Below are positions 53,363 to 64,000 of a stretch of 64,000 nt of DNA, piece after piece. The translations under genes and the position numbers were made by a program. Source of the stretch: Cupriavidus yeoncheonensis (GTDB taxonomy: Bacteria; Pseudomonadota; Gammaproteobacteria; Burkholderiales; Burkholderiaceae); NCBI RefSeq assembly GCF_905397275.1, contig NZ_CAJPUY010000004.1:248001-312000 (forward strand), given 5' to 3'. Each line of letters starts with the position of its first letter. Positions within the stretch are counted from its first letter, which is position 1. The notes under the pieces were generated by a model, which was not told where the DNA came from, did not search any database, and worked only from the letters and a program-made list of their open reading frames with translations.

Positions 53363-54262
53363 ATGGCCAGAATCGCCCTCAAGGTTGACGTCGACACACT
53401 GCGCGGCACGCGCGAAGGCGTGCCGGCGCTGCTGTCCATGCTCGATGCGGTGCAGGCACAGGCCACCTTCCTGTACAGCCTGGGCCCGGACCACACCGGC
53501 TGGGCGCTGCGCCGGGTATTCCGGCCCGGGTTCCTGAAGAAGGTGTCGCGCACCTCGGTGGTGTCCAACTACGGCCTGCGCACGCTGATGTACGGCGTGC
53601 TGCTGCCGGGGCCGGACATCGGCCGCAAGGCGGCGGCCGAAATGCGCGCGGCGCGCGCGGCCGGTCACGAATGCGGCATCCATACCTGGGACCACGTCTA
53701 CTGGCAGGACAACGTGCGCGAGCGCGACCCCGCCTGGACGCGCCGCCAGATGCAGAACGCATTCGCGCGCTACGTCGACATCTTCGGCGAAGCCCCGCCC
53801 ACCCACGGCGCGGCCGGCTGGCAGATGAACGACGAGGCGTTCCGGCAGATCGACGACTGGGGCATGGCCTACGCGTCGGACGGGCGCGGCACGGCGCCGT
53901 ACATCCCGACCGTCGGCGGCGTGGCCTGCCACCATGTGCAGATGCCCACCACGCTGCCCACGCTCGACGAAATGATCGGCGTCGATGGCCTGACCGAGGA
54001 CAACGTCCACGAGGCCGTGCTGCGCCTGACGGAAGGCGCGGGCGGCATGCGCGACCATGTCTTCACGCTGCACACCGAACTGGAAGGCGGCAAGCTCGCG
54101 CCCGTGTTCCGCCGCCTGCTGCAAGGCTGGCGCGCGCAGGGGCATGAACTGGTGTCGATGGCGACTTGCTACCGGCACATCGACCGCACCACGCTGCCTG
54201 AACTGCCGGTGACCTGGGGCGCCATCGAAGGGCGCAGCGGCGAGCTGATTATCCAGCCCTGA
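53363..54262 (+). CDS. arnD: 4-deoxy-4-formamido-L-arabinose-phosphoundecaprenol deformylase
   Basis: A 299-residue polysaccharide-deacetylase (NodB) fold enzyme. LKVDVDTLRG supplies the catalytic Asp pair, and GHECGIHTWDHVYWQ the metal His motif HTWDH. It removes the formyl group so that Ara4N-phosphoundecaprenol can be flipped and used by ArnT. Starts 10 bases after the dehydrogenase gene and ends the operon before a hairpin at 54277-54299. Confidence 0.93.
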   Translation: MARIALKVDVDTLRGTREGVPALLSMLDAVQAQATFLYSLGPDHTGWALRRVFRPGFLKKVSRTSVVSNYGLRTLMYGVLLPGPDIGRKAAAEMRAARAAGHECGIHTWDHVYWQDNVRERDPAWTRRQMQNAFARYVDIFGEAPPTHGAAGWQMNDEAFRQIDDWGMAYASDGRGTAPYIPTVGGVACHHVQMPTTLPTLDEMIGVDGLTEDNVHEAVLRLTEGAGGMRDHVFTLHTELEGGKLAPVFRRLLQGWRAQGHELVSMATCYRHIDRTTLPELPVTWGAIEGRSGELIIQP

Positions 54263-54276
54263 GCCTTGCCGACCGA

Positions 54277-54299
54277 CCGGGCGCATCCCGTGCGCCCGG
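54277..54299. terminator. Hairpin between arnD and the P-type ATPase gene
   Basis: CCGGGCGCA/TGCGCCCGG with a 5-base loop, between convergent genes; no T run, so termination may be weak or Rho-assisted. Confidence 0.45.
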
Positions 54300-54306
54300 A
54301 CAGCCG

Positions 54307-56703
<2,397 letters not shown>

Positions 56704-56734
56704 TTCTTCTATCCCGCTGGTTTGACCTGATGCC

Positions 56735-56765
56735 ATTGAAGACCCTGTAGCCACTACAGAGTCAA
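56735..56765 (-). promoter_or_regulatory. MerR-family-type promoter of the P-type ATPase gene
   Basis: On the minus strand TTGACT (56765-56760), a 19-base spacer, then TTCAAT (56740-56735). The spacer holds the dyad CTGTAG-TGG-CTACAG. A long 19-20 base spacer with a central dyad is the hallmark of MerR, ZntR, CadR and PbrR targets, and the sequence resembles the pbrA/cadA promoters. No MerR-type regulator gene is in this window. Confidence 0.8.
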
Positions 56766-56814
56766 GCATGGTGCCGACAAGACCCGGACCCCGTCAGGGT
56801 GGCGCAGCCTGCGC

Positions 56815-56845
56815 TTGCCAGACCGCAGCGGTGCGCCGCTATAAT
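56815..56845 (+). promoter_or_regulatory. Candidate czcI promoter
   Basis: Consensus TATAAT at 56840-56845 and TTGCCA at 56815-56820, spacer 19 bases. The start point predicted from the -10 box is at about 56851-56853, the czcI ATG itself, so the mRNA may be leaderless. Confidence 0.5.
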
Positions 56846-56852
56846 CGCGGCC

Positions 56853-57221
56853 ATGCGCCGCCTGCTCATCCTCCTGTTCGCCATCATGCTGCCGCTCCAG
56901 TTCACCTGGGCGAGCGCGGCCGCATTTTGCGAGCACGGGCGCGAGCATCAGCGCCAGCAGGAAACCGGCACCGTGCCGGCCTGGCATTTCGGCCATCACA
57001 CGCACGAGCACGAGGCCGGCGCCCATGGCAAGACGGGCACCAAGCTGCCCGATGCCGATTGCGCGGTGTGCCATTTCGCCGGCTCGCAGGTCATGGTGCC
57101 GGCCGCGACGCAGCCGGCGTCCCACCACTTCATCACCGTGCGCTACCGCGTGCTGCCCGTGAACTACGGGTCGGTGCTCGCGCGCGAACCGGATCGGCCC
57201 CAGTGGCCGCAACTGGCGTAA
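56853..57221 (+). CDS. czcI: CzcI-like periplasmic metal-resistance protein
   Basis: A 122-residue protein. The signal peptide MRRLLILLFAIMLPLQFTWA is CzcI-like. The mature part is His-rich (HGREHQRQQ, FGHHTHEHEAGAHGK) with an ADCAVCHF Cys pair. CzcI precedes czcCBA in Cupriavidus metallidurans and is thought to affect its regulation. ATG 56853 is favoured by the signal peptide; a GTG at 56799 would extend upstream through the TATAAT. No ribosome site is visible. Confidence 0.82.
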   Translation: MRRLLILLFAIMLPLQFTWASAAAFCEHGREHQRQQETGTVPAWHFGHHTHEHEAGAHGKTGTKLPDADCAVCHFAGSQVMVPAATQPASHHFITVRYRVLPVNYGSVLAREPDRPQWPQLA

Positions 57222-57311
57222 TCCGCCGGTTCGGGGCCACGGCCCATCCTCTGCCCTTGCCGCGCCCGCGCTGACCGCGCGGCTGCCGGCATCCCGGATC
57301 GGCGGATCTCG

Positions 57312-57364
57312 CGGCGTGACCGCCGTCAGAGCGCGCATGCGCGCGCCTGACGGCGGTCACGCCG
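57312..57364. promoter_or_regulatory. 53-bp near-perfect palindrome between czcI and czcC
   Basis: Perfect 18-bp arms (57312-57329 and 57347-57364) enclose a 17-base loop that itself contains the palindrome GCGCGCATGCGCGC. There is no T run. It could stabilise or separate the czcI and czcCBA messages, or bind a regulator. Confidence 0.75.
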
Positions 57365-57395
57365 GTGTTCCCTGACGTCGATCTGGTGATACCCG

Positions 57396-58676
57396 ATGAA
57401 ACACGTAGTGATACCGCTGGGGCTGGCTGCCGCCTTGCTTGGCCCCCTTGCGCAGGCCGCCACCGATGCGGCCATGCCGCCCGTGCCTCAGGTGCGGCGC
57501 TTCGCAGAACCGCCCGACGCGACAGAGCCGCAAGGCGTCCTGACGCTGGACGCCGCCCTGGCGCTGGCCATGGCCCGCAACCCTGCCCTTGCCGCCGCGC
57601 GGCAGGAGCTTGACGCCACCGAAGGCGGCATCACGCAGGCGCGCACGATCCCGAATCCGGCCGTCGGCTTCGAGATGGAAGACACGCGGCGCGCGTCGCG
57701 CACGACGACGGCGCAAGTGAGCCTGCCGATCGAACTTGGCGGCAAGCGCTCGGCCCGCATCGATGCCGCGCAGAAGGCGCGCGAACTGGCCAGCGCGCAG
57801 CTCGGCAATGCCGAGGCCGACCTGCGCGCCGCGGTGATCGGCACCTTCTTCCAGGTGCTGGTGGCGCAGGAGCGCGTCGGCCTGGCCGAGAGCTCGGCCG
57901 GCATCGCTACGCGCGGGATGCAGGCCGCCGCGCGCCGCGTGGCCGCCGGCAAGGTCTCGCCCGTGGAGCAGACCCGTGCGGAAGTCGAGCAGGCCAACGC
58001 CGGACTGGAACTGGCCGAGGCACGCGCGACGCTCGATACCTCGCGCCAGCAGCTCGCCGCCCAGTGGGGCAGCCAGGCGCCGGTATTCGCTTCGGCAAAC
58101 GGCGACCTGGAGGCCCTGCCATCGCGGCCGCTGCCCAATGCCCTCGATGAGACACTCGATGTCGCGCCCGCCATGCGCGCCAGCCAGAGCGAGATCGCGC
58201 GGCGCCAGGCGATCGTCAATGTCGAGCGCAGCCGGCAGTATCCGGACGTGACCGTGAGCGTAGGCGCCAAGCGCGAATATGCGTCGGACCGCGGCTACTA
58301 CCCGGTGCTCGGCATTTCGCTGCCGTTGCCGCTGTTCGACCGCAACCAGGGCAACCTGTACACCGCCATCCGCCAGGCCGACAAGGCCGCCGACGAATAC
58401 CGCGCCACGCGCGTGCGGCTGGCCAGCGACCTGCGCCAGGCCTCCAGCCAGCTCGCATTGTCGCGCAACAGCGCCCTGACCTTGCGCCAGACCGTGCTGC
58501 CGGCCGCGCAGCGCGCCTACCAGGCGGCGGCGCAGGGGTTCGAAGCGGGCAAGTTCGCCTATCTCGAAGTGCTGGACGCCCAGCGCACGCTGCTGCAGGC
58601 ACGCGTGCGCTATCTCGGCGCCGTGGCCGCCACCTACCAGGCCGCCACCGCCATCGACCGCATGCTCGGCCGCTGA
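57396..58676 (+). CDS. czcC: CzcC outer-membrane efflux channel
   Basis: A 426-residue TolC/OEP-family protein. A signal peptide ends near AQAATD. Two repeated halves of long helices carry LTLDAALALAMARNPALAAARQEL and, later, LPLPLFDRNQGNL, which is CzcC/CusC-typical. It forms the outer-membrane duct of the CzcCBA efflux pump. Starts 175 bases after czcI, beyond the large palindrome, and 19 bases before czcB. Confidence 0.93.
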   Translation: MKHVVIPLGLAAALLGPLAQAATDAAMPPVPQVRRFAEPPDATEPQGVLTLDAALALAMARNPALAAARQELDATEGGITQARTIPNPAVGFEMEDTRRASRTTTAQVSLPIELGGKRSARIDAAQKARELASAQLGNAEADLRAAVIGTFFQVLVAQERVGLAESSAGIATRGMQAAARRVAAGKVSPVEQTRAEVEQANAGLELAEARATLDTSRQQLAAQWGSQAPVFASANGDLEALPSRPLPNALDETLDVAPAMRASQSEIARRQAIVNVERSRQYPDVTVSVGAKREYASDRGYYPVLGISLPLPLFDRNQGNLYTAIRQADKAADEYRATRVRLASDLRQASSQLALSRNSALTLRQTVLPAAQRAYQAAAQGFEAGKFAYLEVLDAQRTLLQARVRYLGAVAATYQAATAIDRMLGR

Positions 58677-58695
58677 CGGCCCACCAAGGATTCCC

Positions 58696-63163
<4,468 letters not shown>

Positions 63164-63195
63164 CGCCGCGCGGGCCTCGTCCCGGAGCCCGGATC

Positions 63196-63215
63196 CCGGC
63201 GCCTTGCGGCGCCGG
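63196..63215. terminator. GC hairpin after czcA
   Basis: CCGGCGCC/GGCGCCGG with a TTGC loop between convergent czcA and the GAF gene; no T run. Confidence 0.4.
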
Positions 63216-63225
63216 CTCGGACCCG

Positions 63226-63744
63226 TCAGAGGGTGGCGTGAACCGCGGGGGCCGCGAGGTTCGCGAGCACGCGCAGCGCGGCCATCTCGCGGGCATCCCA
63301 GGCCGCGCGGCCGGCCAGGTAGTTGAACGTGCCGAATACGCGCCCGGCCTTGCACAGCGGCACATTGACCACGGCCGTGCATCCCAGCGAGCGGATCAGT
63401 GCGACGTCGTCGAACACCGCGGCCAGCGCCGCGTCGCCTTCGCCGACGAAGACCTGGCCGGCTTCGAGCAGTTGCCGGCGCCAGGGACTGTCCGGCTTGG
63501 ACTTCTTCCCGCCCGGCGGATAGGCCGCGGGATCGGACGACCAGATCCGCTCGATTTCCGCCGTACCCGCATGCCACGCGTTGATGGTCAGCAGGCCCGG
63601 TCCCAGCAGCCGCAGCGTCGCCCGGCCTACGGCATCCAGCGTTTCCAGCGGGCTGGCCGCGCGCTGCAGCGCATCGCACAGGCCATTGGCGCAGACCAGT
63701 ATCTCCGCGGCGTGGTCCAGGGCGGCACTCACGTCATTCCCCAT
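63226..63744 (-). CDS. GAF-domain protein
   Basis: A 172-residue protein, essentially one GAF domain. LGPGLLTINAWHAG, a central VFDDVALIRSLGCTAVVNVPLCKAG and FGTFNYLAGRAAWDAREM are typical strands and turns. Stand-alone GAF proteins may bind small ligands or reduce free methionine sulfoxide (fRMsr), but the catalytic three-Cys pattern of fRMsr is not evident. ATG 63744 overlaps the upstream Bug gene by 11 bases, so the two are probably cotranscribed. Confidence 0.8.
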   Translation of the reverse strand: MGNDVSAALDHAAEILVCANGLCDALQRAASPLETLDAVGRATLRLLGPGLLTINAWHAGTAEIERIWSSDPAAYPPGGKKSKPDSPWRRQLLEAGQVFVGEGDAALAAVFDDVALIRSLGCTAVVNVPLCKAGRVFGTFNYLAGRAAWDAREMAALRVLANLAAPAVHATL

Positions 63745-64000
63745 GGATGCCGAGCTCGCGGATGAGCTTGCCGTAGCGGTCCGCATCCTTGCGCAGGATG
63801 GTGCCGAACTGCTGCGGGGTGGACGTGGCGGTCTCCACGCCGATCGCGTTCATCTGCTTCTTGACCTCGGGCAGCGACATCACCGTATTGATTTCGCGGT
63901 TCAAGCGCGTGACCAGCTCGGCAGGCATGCCCTTCGGGCCGAACGCGCCGTACCAGACGGCCAGTTCATAGCCCGGCACGGTCTCCGCGACGGTCGGCGT
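63734..64000 (-). CDS. Bug-family (TTT) substrate-binding protein, 3' part
   Basis: Partial: 89 codons before the stop at 63734; the 5' end lies beyond the right edge. PTVAETVPGYELAVWYGAFGP and the following KGMPAELVTRLNREIN are the classic C-terminal lobe of Bug/TctC binding proteins of tripartite tricarboxylate transporters. Such genes are heavily multiplied in Cupriavidus and Bordetella. Ligand unknown. Confidence 0.92.
   Translation of the reverse strand, partial: TPTVAETVPGYELAVWYGAFGPKGMPAELVTRLNREINTVMSLPEVKKQMNAIGVETATSTPQQFGTILRKDADRYGKLIRELGIHGE

Overview
This window is about 67-70 percent GC, has dense gene packing with many ATGA stop/start overlaps, and carries metabolic gene sets typical of the Burkholderiaceae. 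Gene content (czcICBA, an arn operon with split ArnA, pobA, URC-type uracil catabolism, a Bug-type binding protein) and protein style point to Cupriavidus or a close relative such as Ralstonia. This is inference from content, not from a marker gene. I see no prophage, insertion sequence, CRISPR array or rRNA. Two tRNA genes are present (Arg-ACG and Leu-CAG). No gene-free stretch exceeds 300 bases; the longest gaps (20892-21175, 25170-25448, 29540-29798, 42040-42323, 46796-47088) hold upstream regions, and what I see in them is listed.

Layout. 1-1383: 3' part of a degenerate GGDEF/EAL protein and an entericidin-like lipoprotein. 1486-8892: a divergent catabolic locus (eda, kdgK and a zinc/PLP D-serine-dehydratase-like gene leftward; RpiR regulator, D-aminoacylase, RidA and GntP permease rightward). 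Together these read as a route from an N-acyl 2-amino sugar acid, plausibly N-acetyl-D-glucosaminate, to pyruvate and glyceraldehyde 3-phosphate. 9013-10188: a lone Liv-type binding protein. 10244-16116: a six-gene phospholipid operon matching E. coli ynbABCD plus an acyltransferase and a small membrane protein. 16285-20891: pobA followed by livHMGF, with three 25-bp repeats upstream of pobA.

21176-31601: a Tat-exported aldo/keto reductase, an MFS-like carrier, a chemoreceptor, glutathione-dependent formaldehyde detoxification (frmA-frmB), an RRM-like small protein, a GNAT acetyltransferase, tRNA-Arg, a short outer-membrane-barrel protein and a diguanylate cyclase. 31745-42095: tRNA-Leu, then a nine-gene leftward pyrimidine operon (urc1-urc4-upp-rutR-like-bmp-ABC ATPase-two permeases-codA) that would import, deaminate, ribosylate and degrade uracil or cytosine. 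A RutR-like operator lies at its head.

42324-46795: an acyltransferase, a GltI-like binding protein, a secreted small repeat protein, an unknown periplasmic protein and an HdeD-like membrane protein. 47089-54262: the arn operon for modifying lipid A with aminoarabinose. 54307-63163: a His-rich heavy-metal P-type ATPase with a MerR-type promoter, divergent from czcICBA; together these export Zn/Cd/Co from cytoplasm and periplasm. 63226-64000: a GAF protein and the 3' end of a Bug-family binding protein gene.
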